Shown piece after piece: positions 18,615-27,576 of a DNA stretch of 64,000 nucleotides. The DNA is from Balneolaceae bacterium (lineage in GTDB: Bacteria; Bacteroidota; Rhodothermia; Balneolales; Balneolaceae). Under the pieces are notes generated by a model, which was not told the origin of the DNA, made no database searches, and saw nothing but the letters and a program-made list of their open reading frames with translations. The DNA lies in NCBI GenBank assembly GCA_007693745.1, contig REDA01000006.1:1-64000 (forward strand). Direction: 5' to 3'. Positions within the stretch are counted from its first letter, which is position 1, and every line of letters begins with the position of its first letter. The position numbers were made by a program, and so were the translations under genes.

Positions 18615-21600
18615 GTGAGAGAATTGTACATTACTGGGCTTTTAATTATTTCGTTCATCTCTTCTGTAACCATCACGGTACAAGTTGAGGAAGAGGATCC
18701 GTTATTTGAAGCGAAAGAGCTCTACTACATCCAGGAGTTTGAGCAGGCGATTGAACGGTTTAAGGATTTGGAGAGGGAGTTCTGTGATCAACCAGCGCCC
18801 GGTGCATACTGTATTTACGCAAAGATATATCTGGGCAGAATCTACACAACGTTAAATCGGCACCGTTATGCAGAGGAGTATTTTACGGGTGCACAAAGAG
18901 CAGCAGATCTGTACAGAGGTGCAGATCCGAACCTTTTTGCACAGCTAAATTCATATCGGACGCAACTTAGCCTGGACCGCGGGAATCGCCTTGAAGCAGA
19001 GAGATGGCTTGCCAGAGCCGAATCCGCACTAAGGAGTGCAGACACCTCTTTGGCGTCTGTTTTTTCCTATCATCTCGTTGCAGGCAACCATCAGCATTAC
19101 ACAGGAAACTACAGAGAAGCCATTGATCATTTTGAGCAGATTCTGAATCGGGCTTCGGACATGGAAAGAAGTACTCAGACAATCAGTTATCTGATTCAGG
19201 CACAACACAATACAGGGATCAGTTATTCACAGGCAGGAGAAATCAACCGTGCTCTTTATCACTTTGAATTGAGCAGAAAACTGACAGAGGAGTTTTTGAC
19301 ACCGGAGAGCATTGCGTTAGGGTTCATCTACAACGGTTTTGGCTCTCTCTATTATCAAAAAGGAGACTATAACAGGGCGGGGAGCTACTTTTTCATGGCC
19401 TCATCGATTTTCAGCAAGAACAGTGATTTTGAGCAAATCAGTGCAGGGATCCTCAATAATGCTGCGGCTGCCTATCTGAAAACAGGAAATTATGAGAGAG
19501 CAGGCGACTTATTTGACAGGGCACTTGAAATTCAGACAACAATTCCGGAAAAAAATCATCCCGAAATCGCTGTCACATATCAAAACCTGGCTCTTGTTGA
19601 GTGGCTTTCCGGGAGAGAGCGTGAGGCAGACAGATATTATGAAGCCTCTATCCGTATCCGAAGAGATCACTACGGACCCGATCATCCAATGCTGATTGAG
19701 TCCTACAGACAGGCCGGGGAGTTTTATGCAGAGATCGGGGACAGAAACCGGCCTTCAGAACTCTTTGAGGAAGCTCTCAGGATAACAGAGCATAATTTTG
19801 GAAAAAAGCACCCCCACTACTGGAGAATCCACATGAGTGCGGGCAGGTACCATGCTGAAATGGGTTTTTTTGATCGGGCCGGTGACCATCTGTATAAAGC
19901 CCGGGATCAGCTTATGGATAACAGCGGCTTCTCATTGGTGTCAGAGATAGATTTTTTAAGGGTTTCATACCCCGTGGATCTGGTGGCAGTAGCAAAATCG
20001 CTGGGTGTCTATAAGATGAAAAGATATGATTCGGAAGGCTCTATGCATCATCTGATGGAGTCGGTTTTCTATTTCGATCTGGCCATACAGGCCGTAGATC
20101 ATCTGCATTTGGAGTATGAAACAGAAGCTGCCCGTTTACATCTGCAGGAAAGGAATCGGGATCTGTATGGAAGAGCAGTTGAAACAGCATACACTCTTTA
20201 TCAGGCAACAGGGGAGACAGTGTGGATCGATAAAATGCTTGAATTCAGTGAAAAGGGGCGTTCCCGGATCGCTCTGGAGCTGATGAAAGAGACCATTATC
20301 CGGCAGTCGGCTGCTCTTCCGGAGGAATTACGCAAGGAGGAGAGGAGGATCACGGGTTTGGTCAGGAACCTTACCAGGGAGATCGAATCCCTGGAGATCA
20401 GCGGATTGCACGAAGATGAAGAGCAGATTTTCGAAAAAAAGGAGGCTCTCTTTAATGCCAAAAGGGAGTGGCAAATATTTTCAGGAAGATTAAGACAACA
20501 CGATCCGGAGTTTCACTCCTGGCGCTTTGAATCGGATCCCGTGAGCCGCCCTGTTCTCAGTACTCTCCTTGATGTGGATGAACTGATGATCAGTTATATA
20601 TCCGGACACAGGGATCTGTTTGCAGTGACGGTGGATCATCAGGGAGCGAGGGCTTTTAAACTCGGTGAAATGGAGGCGATTGCAGCCCATATCAAAATCA
20701 TCCGTAAAGCGATTGAAGCGGACAGCCCGTCAGACTTTATCTCCTCCTCCAAATGGCTGTACAAGCGGCTTCTGGATCCGTTACCGGTCAATCCGGAGGT
20801 CAGTTCCCTGCTCATTCTTGCAGATCAGGAGCTTCACTACCTCCCGTTTGAATTGCTTCTTACCGGGTCTCCCGCCGGAACCCGGTTTCATGAGATGCCG
20901 TTCCTGCTGCGGGACTACTCTGTCAGATACAGCCCTTCTGCTTCCGTTCTGAGTCTTAACAAAACGAACAGAAAGCCGGAGACAGACCATATACTGCTGG
21001 TTTCGCCGTTTGAACAATCGATGGGAAGCGGGGCATTTCTCTACGGAGACGATCCCTATCTGAGTGAACTGCTTCCCCTCTCTCTTACTGGCTATGAAAC
21101 GGATACCATTGCGGATCTGTTTCTCAAACGCCGTTCATTGCGGGACCACCTCGTTCCTCAGCAGATTAAACGATTCAGAAATGATCAGGCTGCAATCGGC
21201 GCGCTTCTGTCGGAGGATCTCCTGAAGTACGGCTATATCCACCTTGCAACTCATGCATTTGTGAATCCGGATCACCCTTCCTATGCCGGAATCCTGCTTT
21301 GGGGCGGAGAGTATGATGACGGAATTCTCTATCTGGCGGATATCTACAAGCTGAACCTGAATGCTAGCCTTGTGGTGCTGAGCGCCTGTGAAACAGGGCT
21401 TGGGAAGGTATATCCGGGTGAGGGTATGGTGGGCTTCACCCGGGCCTTTCTGCACGCCGGTGCTTCCAGCCTCCTGGTCTCGTCATGGAAGGTGAATGAT
21501 CAGTCGGCCGCCCGGCTGATGACCGGGTTTTACAGGTTTATGAGAGAGGGAAATTCATATGCGGAATCCCTGCGAATGGCCAAACTGGAACTGATCAGCC

Positions 21601-21656
21601 ACCCGCTGTACGCTTCTCCGCGAAACTGGGCAGCCTTCCAGCTTCACGGTATCTGA
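18615..21656 (+). CDS. Exported TPR-CHAT protein (caspase-like peptidase)
   Basis: Large protein (1013 residues) starting at a GTG with a signal-like hydrophobic N-terminus (LYITGLLIISFISSVTI). Residues about 30-440 are tetratricopeptide repeats (for example ISYSQAGEINRALYHFE and NNAAAAYLKTGNYERAGDLF), followed by a helical linker. The last third, from about residue 690, is a CHAT domain, a clan CD cysteine peptidase fold related to caspases and separases. The catalytic dyad is visible: His880 in HLATHAF and Cys925 in VLSACETG, followed by GEGMVGFTRAFLHAGA. The protein is probably exported because of the signal. Related TPR-CHAT proteins are partners in type III-E CRISPR systems, but no cas gene is near. 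Most stand-alone members are uncharacterised. An attC-like hairpin lies just downstream (21684-21739). Confidence 0.88.
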   Translation: MRELYITGLLIISFISSVTITVQVEEEDPLFEAKELYYIQEFEQAIERFKDLEREFCDQPAPGAYCIYAKIYLGRIYTTLNRHRYAEEYFTGAQRAADLYRGADPNLFAQLNSYRTQLSLDRGNRLEAERWLARAESALRSADTSLASVFSYHLVAGNHQHYTGNYREAIDHFEQILNRASDMERSTQTISYLIQAQHNTGISYSQAGEINRALYHFELSRKLTEEFLTPESIALGFIYNGFGSLYYQKGDYNRAGSYFFMASSIFSKNSDFEQISAGILNNAAAAYLKTGNYERAGDLFDRALEIQTTIPEKNHPEIAVTYQNLALVEWLSGREREADRYYEASIRIRRDHYGPDHPMLIESYRQAGEFYAEIGDRNRPSELFEEALRITEHNFGKKHPHYWRIHMSAGRYHAEMGFFDRAGDHLYKARDQLMDNSGFSLVSEIDFLRVSYPVDLVAVAKSLGVYKMKRYDSEGSMHHLMESVFYFDLAIQAVDHLHLEYETEAARLHLQERNRDLYGRAVETAYTLYQATGETVWIDKMLEFSEKGRSRIALELMKETIIRQSAALPEELRKEERRITGLVRNLTREIESLEISGLHEDEEQIFEKKEALFNAKREWQIFSGRLRQHDPEFHSWRFESDPVSRPVLSTLLDVDELMISYISGHRDLFAVTVDHQGARAFKLGEMEAIAAHIKIIRKAIEADSPSDFISSSKWLYKRLLDPLPVNPEVSSLLILADQELHYLPFELLLTGSPAGTRFHEMPFLLRDYSVRYSPSASVLSLNKTNRKPETDHILLVSPFEQSMGSGAFLYGDDPYLSELLPLSLTGYETDTIADLFLKRRSLRDHLVPQQIKRFRNDQAAIGALLSEDLLKYGYIHLATHAFVNPDHPSYAGILLWGGEYDDGILYLADIYKLNLNASLVVLSACETGLGKVYPGEGMVGFTRAFLHAGASSLLVSSWKVNDQSAARLMTGFYRFMREGNSYAESLRMAKLELISHPLYASPRNWAAFQLHGI

Positions 21657-21683
21657 AAAACGGGGATTGAATGGATATGTGCC

Positions 21684-21739
21684 GTCTAACGTTCGGGTTG
21701 GGCCGAAGCCAGCCGGAGGGCTTTGCAAACCCGTTACGA
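21684..21739 (+). other. attC-like imperfect inverted repeat downstream of the CHAT gene
   Basis: A left core GTCTAAC (21684-21690) fits the integron R'' consensus RYYYAAC. The right core GTTACGA (21733-21739) keeps only the GTTA of R'. Between them TAACG(ttc)GGGTT pairs with AACCCGTTA through a three-base bulge, and AAGCC pairs with GGCTT inside. The size of 56 bp and the bulged hairpin fit attC sites. No integrase gene and no second full site is seen, so this is a candidate. Confidence 0.35.
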
Positions 21740-21809
21740 TTTATTTCGCCATTATTCTGAAAAATGCTATCATTAAGCCGAACAATTTATTTTAATTAAA
21801 TATCAAGAT

Positions 21810-23690
21810 ATGAGTACGAAAGAGAAACCTGTCTTTAATTTTCAGCTTCCTGCAGATTTTAAAGAGTTGATGGATGCAGCTCCAAGTGTGGCAGTTGCAA
21901 AAAATGTGAATGACCTTGTAGATCTTGCCGCCGGAGGCGAAGGAAGTATGTCTCATGAGGTGTACTACGATCTGCCGGACGGAGAGCGGAAAAAAGAGGC
22001 GATCGTTCACAGGGTCAAGAACGGGATTGCCGCCAATTATACCGAAGTTTACATGCGGCGAAGAGACCCAAACTGCATGGTGATCGCAGATGAATATCCT
22101 ACGGATAAAGATACGTTTGACAGCCGTTTTGAGTTTGGGTTTAACGATCTGCGAAAGGAGACATTTGACTGGCTGAAAACCCAGGATCTTGCACTCTTTT
22201 TCTTTCAGGCAGGCAAGAAGGGCATGGGGTATGACGCCGTGGCTGTTATTCCGGCCAACGCAGGTTTTTTTGGCCTCGGACTGGCACTGCTTCAGGGCAT
22301 TTTGGATCCGGATGAACTGGACGATGACTTTAAGCCTACCGCGTTTATCTATACTGCACCCCCGTTCAGGCATACACATTTTGACGGGAAGCAGGTGGTT
22401 GTACACAACCGGCAGCCCGGAAACTATGAGCTCTTCAGCTACAACCTCTATCCGGGGCCAAGCGCCAAAAAGGGGGTCTATGGCATGCTGATTGGCCAGG
22501 GAGAGGCCGAAGGATGGGTAACCGCCCACTGCTCTGCCGTGAAGGTGAAAACCCCGTACGACAATATCGTCACCTTTATGCATGAGGGAGCCAGCGGTGG
22601 CGGAAAGAGTGAAATGCTGCAGCCACCTCACCGACTGCCCGACGGGCGGCTGCTGCTGGGGGACAACCTTTTTAAGGAAGACAAACGGTTTCTGGAGCTT
22701 TCTCAATCGTGTGAGCTTCTTCCGGTAACCGATGACATGGCCCTTTGCCATCCCTCCCTTCAAAAAGGGGATAAAAAATTGTGGCTGGAGGATGCCGAGG
22801 CGGGCTGGTTTGTCCGCGTGGATCACATTACCACTTACGGAACCGATCCCGAACTGGAGAAACTGACGGCAGTACCGCCAAAACCGCTGCTTTTCCTGAA
22901 TATTGAATCGGTGCCGGGCGGACGCGCCATGATCTGGGATCATACGTTCGATGAGCCCGGCAAGCCATGTCCCAATCCCAGAGTGATCCTTCCCAGGGAT
23001 ATCGTTCCGGGTATAATTTCAGAACCTGTACGCATAGATATCAGAAGCATTGGCCTTCGGACTCCACCCTGTACAGCCGAAGAGCCCAACTATGGGATCG
23101 TAGGCCTGATGCATCTGCTTCCGCCCTCTCTCGCCTGGCTATGGCGGCTGGTCGCTCCGCGTGGTCATGCGAACCCGAGCATTATTCAGACTCAGGGAAT
23201 CAGCAGTGAAGGAGTAGGCAGCTACTGGCCGTTTGCCACCGGTAAGAAAGTAAAACAGGCCAATCTGTTGCTGGAACAGATTGTTGAGACACCGGATGTA
23301 CAGTATGTGCTCACCCCAAATCAAAATATCGGCGCCTGGAGAACAGGGTTTATGCCGCAGTGGGTTGTGCGGGATTATCTGGCCAGAAAGGGCAATGCTA
23401 CGTTTGTACCGGAGCAGATCACTCCTGCCCGCTGCAGTGTGCTGGGTTACGCCCTCAAATATATGACCTTCGAAGGAAAAACGATTCCGCCATGGATGCT
23501 GCAGGTTGAGCTTCAGAGAGAGGTGGGAGACGAAGGATATGACAAGGGGGCAGAAATCCTTCTCGAATTCTTCTTCCGAATGCTGCATGAATTCAAATCG
23601 CCCGAACTCAGTGACCTCGGCAATCAAATTATCGACTGCTGCCTCGACGGCGGAACCGTTGAAGATTATGAGAAGCTGATCGGAAAGTGA
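21810..23690 (+). CDS. DUF4914-family protein with a P-loop-like motif
   Basis: 626-residue cytoplasmic protein that I place in the DUF4914 family, whose function is not established to my knowledge. A glycine-rich loop, HEGASGGGKSE (His258-Glu268), resembles a phosphate-binding loop and recalls the P-loop of PEP carboxykinases (SGTGKT). Downstream, LFLNIESVPGG and DEPGKPCPNPR may form the rest of a nucleotide site. Tentatively it is a kinase- or PEPCK-like enzyme. There is no signal peptide or membrane helix. It stands alone on the plus strand, followed by a strong hairpin at 23728 and a convergent operon. Confidence 0.8.
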   Translation: MSTKEKPVFNFQLPADFKELMDAAPSVAVAKNVNDLVDLAAGGEGSMSHEVYYDLPDGERKKEAIVHRVKNGIAANYTEVYMRRRDPNCMVIADEYPTDKDTFDSRFEFGFNDLRKETFDWLKTQDLALFFFQAGKKGMGYDAVAVIPANAGFFGLGLALLQGILDPDELDDDFKPTAFIYTAPPFRHTHFDGKQVVVHNRQPGNYELFSYNLYPGPSAKKGVYGMLIGQGEAEGWVTAHCSAVKVKTPYDNIVTFMHEGASGGGKSEMLQPPHRLPDGRLLLGDNLFKEDKRFLELSQSCELLPVTDDMALCHPSLQKGDKKLWLEDAEAGWFVRVDHITTYGTDPELEKLTAVPPKPLLFLNIESVPGGRAMIWDHTFDEPGKPCPNPRVILPRDIVPGIISEPVRIDIRSIGLRTPPCTAEEPNYGIVGLMHLLPPSLAWLWRLVAPRGHANPSIIQTQGISSEGVGSYWPFATGKKVKQANLLLEQIVETPDVQYVLTPNQNIGAWRTGFMPQWVVRDYLARKGNATFVPEQITPARCSVLGYALKYMTFEGKTIPPWMLQVELQREVGDEGYDKGAEILLEFFFRMLHEFKSPELSDLGNQIIDCCLDGGTVEDYEKLIGK

Positions 23691-23727
23691 CCGTTCACTT
23701 TTCTGTGTAAAGTAAAAGATGCCGGTC

Positions 23728-23755
23728 TTCCGGACAGGCAGAAGCCTGTCCGGAA
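23728..23755. terminator. Perfect 12-bp hairpin between convergent genes
   Basis: TTCCGGACAGGC (23728-23739), loop AGAA, GCCTGTCCGGAA (23744-23755). The stem is perfect and stable, placed between the DUF4914 gene (ends 23690) and the GntP permease gene (ends 23775 on the minus strand). There is no T run on either side, so termination without Rho or another factor is uncertain. The core CCGG.CAGG...CCTGTCCGG is shared with the terminator at 43929. Confidence 0.55.
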
Positions 23756-23774
23756 ACAATTCGGCAGCAATAGG

Positions 23775-25097
23775 TTACAGTATCACCCAGGCCAGGATCT
23801 GAATGGTCAGAAGCCCGGTGATCCCCATGATCAGAGTGGCAATGGTGTGCGTTCGAAGTGCTGTGGATGTATCCATCTCTGAAAATTTGGCCACAACCCA
23901 GAAGTAGCTGTCGTTGACGTGCGAGACGGTTAACGAACCGGCGCCCACCGCAAGTACAGTAAGGGCCTTGCCAAGCACGGAATCGAGTCCGAGCGGAGCC
24001 AGCAGCGGCGCAGTGATAGCTGCGGCCGTGATGATGGCAACCGTGGAAGATCCCTGGGCAGTCTTCAGAAAAGCAGCAATCAGAAAAGGAATCAGCACCC
24101 CAAGGCCGCCGATCTCTGCAAAACCGGCTGCAAAAAGTCCGAGATCGGTTTCCCTAAGCACAGACCCAAACGCCCCTCCGGCTCCGGTGATCAGAATGAT
24201 GATACCCGCTTTCCTGAGAGCCTCTTCGAGCCATTCATTTTGAATTCGTTTCTGCCCGCCTTTAACCATGAGAAAAGCTAACATCACCCCGAAAAGCAGA
24301 GCCATAATGGGGTCTCCTAAAAAGAGAAGTGTGTTGTAGAACCACCCTTCACCAAAAGGGAGACTGCCAAGCTGCGCGATCGATTTCAGTGCGATCAGAA
24401 GGATCGGGGCAAGAATTGGAATGAGCGCCAGAAAGAAGGAGGGTGAATGGGAGGGCGTTTCGGCGGTGAGCTCTTCATGGTCGAAGCTGATCTCAAACCG
24501 GCTGCAGTAGCGGGTGGCAAAGATCAGTGCGGCAATCATAACCGGTACGGAAACAAGCAAACCGAGGATGAGTACCCACCCCACGTCAGCTCCGAGAGTC
24601 GCTGCTGCTGCCAGCGGCCCCGGAGTGGGAGGCACGAAAACGTGTGTAGCGTAGAGTCCGGAGGCCAGTGCTACAGCAAGCACGGCAAGCGATATGCCCG
24701 CACGTTTGGCGATTGCTTTGTTGAGTGCAGAGAGTACGATAAAACCGGAATCACAAAAAACCGGAATGGAAACGATATAGCCGGTGAAACTCATGGAGAT
24801 GGGCGAGTTTTTCTCTCCAACCAGGGATAGGATTTTGTTCGCCAGAACCTTCGCACCGCCGCTGCGATCCAGATATTCCCCGATAATGGCACCGGCAGCA
24901 ATCACAATCCCAATGCTCCTCAGCGTATTCCCAAAACCGTCGGCCAGGGCTCCTGCCAGCACCGCAATTTCGAGTCTCGCCAGAAACCCCATCAGAATCG
25001 CCCCGAAAAGGAGCGCCAGAAAAGGGTGAAGATTCATCCGCACCGTCAGCCATACAATCACAGCAACCACAAAAAGCAGCCATAAAAAGAGTCCCAT
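23775..25097 (-). CDS. GntP-family permease (gluconate-type H+ symporter)
   Basis: Membrane transporter for gluconate or a related sugar acid or hydroxyacid. 440 residues, about 12-14 membrane helices. GntP-family signatures are present: IPVFCDSGFIVLSALNKAIA, LYATHVFVPPTPGPLAAA, and AQGSSTVAIITAAA near the end. The gene follows the M28 peptidase by 29 bp and is probably the last gene of the scpA - peptidase - permease transcript. No gluconate kinase or dehydratase is near, so the substrate is open; D-glycerate and other small acids are alternatives. Confidence 0.92.
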   Translation of the reverse strand: MGLFLWLLFVVAVIVWLTVRMNLHPFLALLFGAILMGFLARLEIAVLAGALADGFGNTLRSIGIVIAAGAIIGEYLDRSGGAKVLANKILSLVGEKNSPISMSFTGYIVSIPVFCDSGFIVLSALNKAIAKRAGISLAVLAVALASGLYATHVFVPPTPGPLAAAATLGADVGWVLILGLLVSVPVMIAALIFATRYCSRFEISFDHEELTAETPSHSPSFFLALIPILAPILLIALKSIAQLGSLPFGEGWFYNTLLFLGDPIMALLFGVMLAFLMVKGGQKRIQNEWLEEALRKAGIIILITGAGGAFGSVLRETDLGLFAAGFAEIGGLGVLIPFLIAAFLKTAQGSSTVAIITAAAITAPLLAPLGLDSVLGKALTVLAVGAGSLTVSHVNDSYFWVVAKFSEMDTSTALRTHTIATLIMGITGLLTIQILAWVIL

Positions 25098-25126
25098 AGA
25101 GTATTCTGTTTGAAAAAGGTTATGGT

Positions 25127-26812
25127 TTATCGTGCCATACGCCTGGTAATTTCAATAAACTCCTCGTTATCCACAAGCGGACGATTGTCGAGATTGGCGG
25201 TTTTTACTGCGGTACTGTAGATCAGTTGTGTTATACGGGTGAGCTTTTCGTAGTCGATTTTGTCAGCTGTATCGGTTGGCCGGTGGTAATCTTCATGGAC
25301 ACCTGTAAAGAAAAAGACAAAGGGGACCTCCAGGCGCCCCAGGTTCCAGTGATCACTGCGGCGATAGAACTGATTCCGGTCTCGAAGATCGTTGTAATAG
25401 CGATCGAGACGCATATTTACACTCATTTCATTGGCTCTCACAACGGTTTCATCAAGTTTTGACGAGATGATATCGCCGCCAATCAGATAGACGTAATCAG
25501 TGTCGCCCTCTTCTATATTACGCGGATCACTACGCCCGATCATATCGGCATTAAAGGCGGCAACAGTCTGTTCAATGGGGAAGAGAGGATGATCCGAATA
25601 GAAGCGTGATCCCAGCAGACCGATCTCCTCTGCCGACACGTGAAGAAAGAGAATGCTGCGCCGTGGACGATACCCCTCCTGCGAGGCCCTGAAGAAGGCA
25701 TTGGCGGCGGCGACCAGGGCAACCGTACCACTGCCGTTGTCGTCAGCTCCGTTAAAAATAATTGTTTCCCCGCCGGAGCCGGTTTCATAGCCGATATGAT
25801 CGTAATGAGCCAGAAGTATCACCACCTCCCCGCTCAATTCGGGATCTGCACCTTCCAGAAAGGCCACCACATTTTTGGTGGTAATTGTTTCGGTGAAATA
25901 GGGAGTATATTCCAGGTAATGGTTCAGAGGGGCAAGAAACGCCCGGTCGGTTTCACGGGCAAGGTCATCTCTGAATCCGGAAAGCTGAGATTCGTTCTGC
26001 AGACCCAGAAGCTCTGCTGCTGCCACCGGATGAATGTAGAGAATGGTTTGCCCGGCGGAAGCCTCCCGGGCCGTCTCCCTGTTCATATATGCGAGACGGG
26101 GACGCGGACCCGAACTGCTGAATCTGGGATTGATACCCATAAACTGATCAAATTCATCTGCGCTCAGTTCCGGGATCAGTAAGATACCGGCCGGATTGTA
26201 CTGTTCGTAAACAGAATTGATCCGGTTGCTGAGGTCCCGCTCTGCGGTTTCACCGGCAGCAACCGGCACCTCTTCAAACAGGAGAATCCAGTCTCCCTGT
26301 TCTGAAAGAGGATCTTCCTCTGCCTGCGGTTTGCTTGTTCCATGCCCATTTACATCAAAACCGCCCAGGCGGAGGGAACCGGAGAGGGGTTGGGGGCCGG
26401 ACACCAGGCTGAAAAAAGAGCCGGCGCTGTCAGCCGATTCCAATGCAGAAAGGGTCAGTGTCGTGTCGTTTTCTGAAAGGGTAAACAGCGAGTAGCGGAT
26501 ACTGTCGGTGCGGCTGACCGAAAGATCGAAATGCTGAAAATAGGTTCCTTCATCTCCCGGTGGGGTAAACTGGAATCGGTTGTATTGTTCCGCGAGATAG
26601 TCAGCGGCTATGCGGAGCCCTTCGCTGCCGGTATCCCTGCCCATCAGGGAGTCGTGGGCAATCACCTCAAGATGAGACTGAAGAAGCCCCGGGGTGATTT
26701 CATGTCTGAATTCGAGCAGCTCATCGGTGGAGCTGTTCCATTGCAGCGATTCGGTTGAAGCACAGCTTCCGGTAAAGAGAAGCAGAACAAATAGAGAAGT
26801 TCTGAGTGTCAT
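25127..26812 (-). CDS. M28-family zinc aminopeptidase, lipoprotein
   Basis: Exopeptidase, probably at the cell surface or in the periplasm. The N-terminus has a lipoprotein signal with lipobox FTGSC (MTLRTSLFVLLLFTGSCAS). A protease-associated-type insert occupies about residues 130-290. The zinc ligands of the M28 family are visible: His in LLAHYDHIG, Asp in GADDNGSGT, the catalytic Glu pair in SAEEIGLLGSR, Asp in NADMIGR and the late His in RRSDHWNLG. At 561 residues it is a typical two-domain member. Its ATG overlaps the stop of scpA (ATGA, 26809-26812), so translation is probably coupled, though the functions seem unrelated. Confidence 0.93.
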   Translation of the reverse strand: MTLRTSLFVLLLFTGSCASTESLQWNSSTDELLEFRHEITPGLLQSHLEVIAHDSLMGRDTGSEGLRIAADYLAEQYNRFQFTPPGDEGTYFQHFDLSVSRTDSIRYSLFTLSENDTTLTLSALESADSAGSFFSLVSGPQPLSGSLRLGGFDVNGHGTSKPQAEEDPLSEQGDWILLFEEVPVAAGETAERDLSNRINSVYEQYNPAGILLIPELSADEFDQFMGINPRFSSSGPRPRLAYMNRETAREASAGQTILYIHPVAAAELLGLQNESQLSGFRDDLARETDRAFLAPLNHYLEYTPYFTETITTKNVVAFLEGADPELSGEVVILLAHYDHIGYETGSGGETIIFNGADDNGSGTVALVAAANAFFRASQEGYRPRRSILFLHVSAEEIGLLGSRFYSDHPLFPIEQTVAAFNADMIGRSDPRNIEEGDTDYVYLIGGDIISSKLDETVVRANEMSVNMRLDRYYNDLRDRNQFYRRSDHWNLGRLEVPFVFFFTGVHEDYHRPTDTADKIDYEKLTRITQLIYSTAVKTANLDNRPLVDNEEFIEITRRMAR

Positions 26813-27576
26813 GTTTGCAGGGGTTCGGTTTCGGGACTTCCAATGATCTCATCCACACCCTTCAGGTCGATGTAGAACTGCAGCGGGTCATCATGTTCGA
26901 TAAAGAGATTGATCTGCTGCTCTTTCAGCATTTCAAGTACAGCAAGAAAAGTGACAACAATAGCCACTCTGGATTTAAGCTCCAGGCAGATCTTCCGGAA
27001 AGAGGAGCGGCCCTGCCGCTGAAGAGTCTCAATGATAAACTCAGCCTGTTCCTCCACGGTCATGGTCACTTTCTCGACCGAATGGTAGCTGTGCTGGCTT
27101 TTGATATCAGCAAGAACCTTTCTGAAGGCACTCATCAGATCAAAAATGGTAACATCCTTCAGGGCTTCGCCGGATGCCTGGGTATCGATATCGTCGGCCG
27201 CAGGATTTCCCCGTGTATATTTTTTCCGTGTATCCTCATCCATGATGAAGAGCTTCTCAGACATCTCCTTGTATCGTTTGTACTGGAGAAGCTTCTGAAC
27301 CAGCTCATATCTGGGGTCGCTTTCATCGAGCTCTTCATCCTCTTCCTTCTCTCTTGGAAGCATCATTTTTGCCTTGATGGACATGAGCAGGCTGGCCATG
27401 TAGATAAATTCACTGGCTACATCCAGATCCAGCTCCTCCATCAGCCGGATGTAGGAGAGGAACTCTTCCGTGATGTGGGAGATCGGGATGTCGTAAATAT
27501 TCAGCTCGTCTCTTTTAATGAAAAAGAGCAGCAGATCGAGCGGTCCTTCAAAATTTTTTAACTGTACTCTGTACAT
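26809..27576 (-). CDS. scpA: Segregation and condensation protein A
   Basis: Kleisin subunit of the SMC-ScpAB condensin complex, which organises and separates chromosomes. The N-terminus MYRVQLKNFEGPLDLLLFFI is the standard ScpA start (F.GPLDLLL). The middle is charged and helical (REKEEDEELDESDPRYELVQ), and the C-terminal winged helix is marked by VVTFLAVLEMLKEQ. 255 residues is normal. scpB and smc are not adjacent in this window. It heads a minus-strand operon with the M28 peptidase and GntP permease. Confidence 0.95.
   Translation of the reverse strand: MYRVQLKNFEGPLDLLLFFIKRDELNIYDIPISHITEEFLSYIRLMEELDLDVASEFIYMASLLMSIKAKMMLPREKEEDEELDESDPRYELVQKLLQYKRYKEMSEKLFIMDEDTRKKYTRGNPAADDIDTQASGEALKDVTIFDLMSAFRKVLADIKSQHSYHSVEKVTMTVEEQAEFIIETLQRQGRSSFRKICLELKSRVAIVVTFLAVLEMLKEQQINLFIEHDDPLQFYIDLKGVDEIIGSPETEPLQT

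Noticed and set aside
18615-21656. TPR-CHAT gene as part of a type III-E CRISPR (Craspase) system
   Set aside because: No CRISPR array and no cas7-11 or other cas gene is present, and the protein appears to be exported.
21792-22943. Minus-strand frame of 383 codons opposite the DUF4914 gene
   Set aside because: Antisense shadow of a convincing plus-strand gene; the predicted product has no family features.
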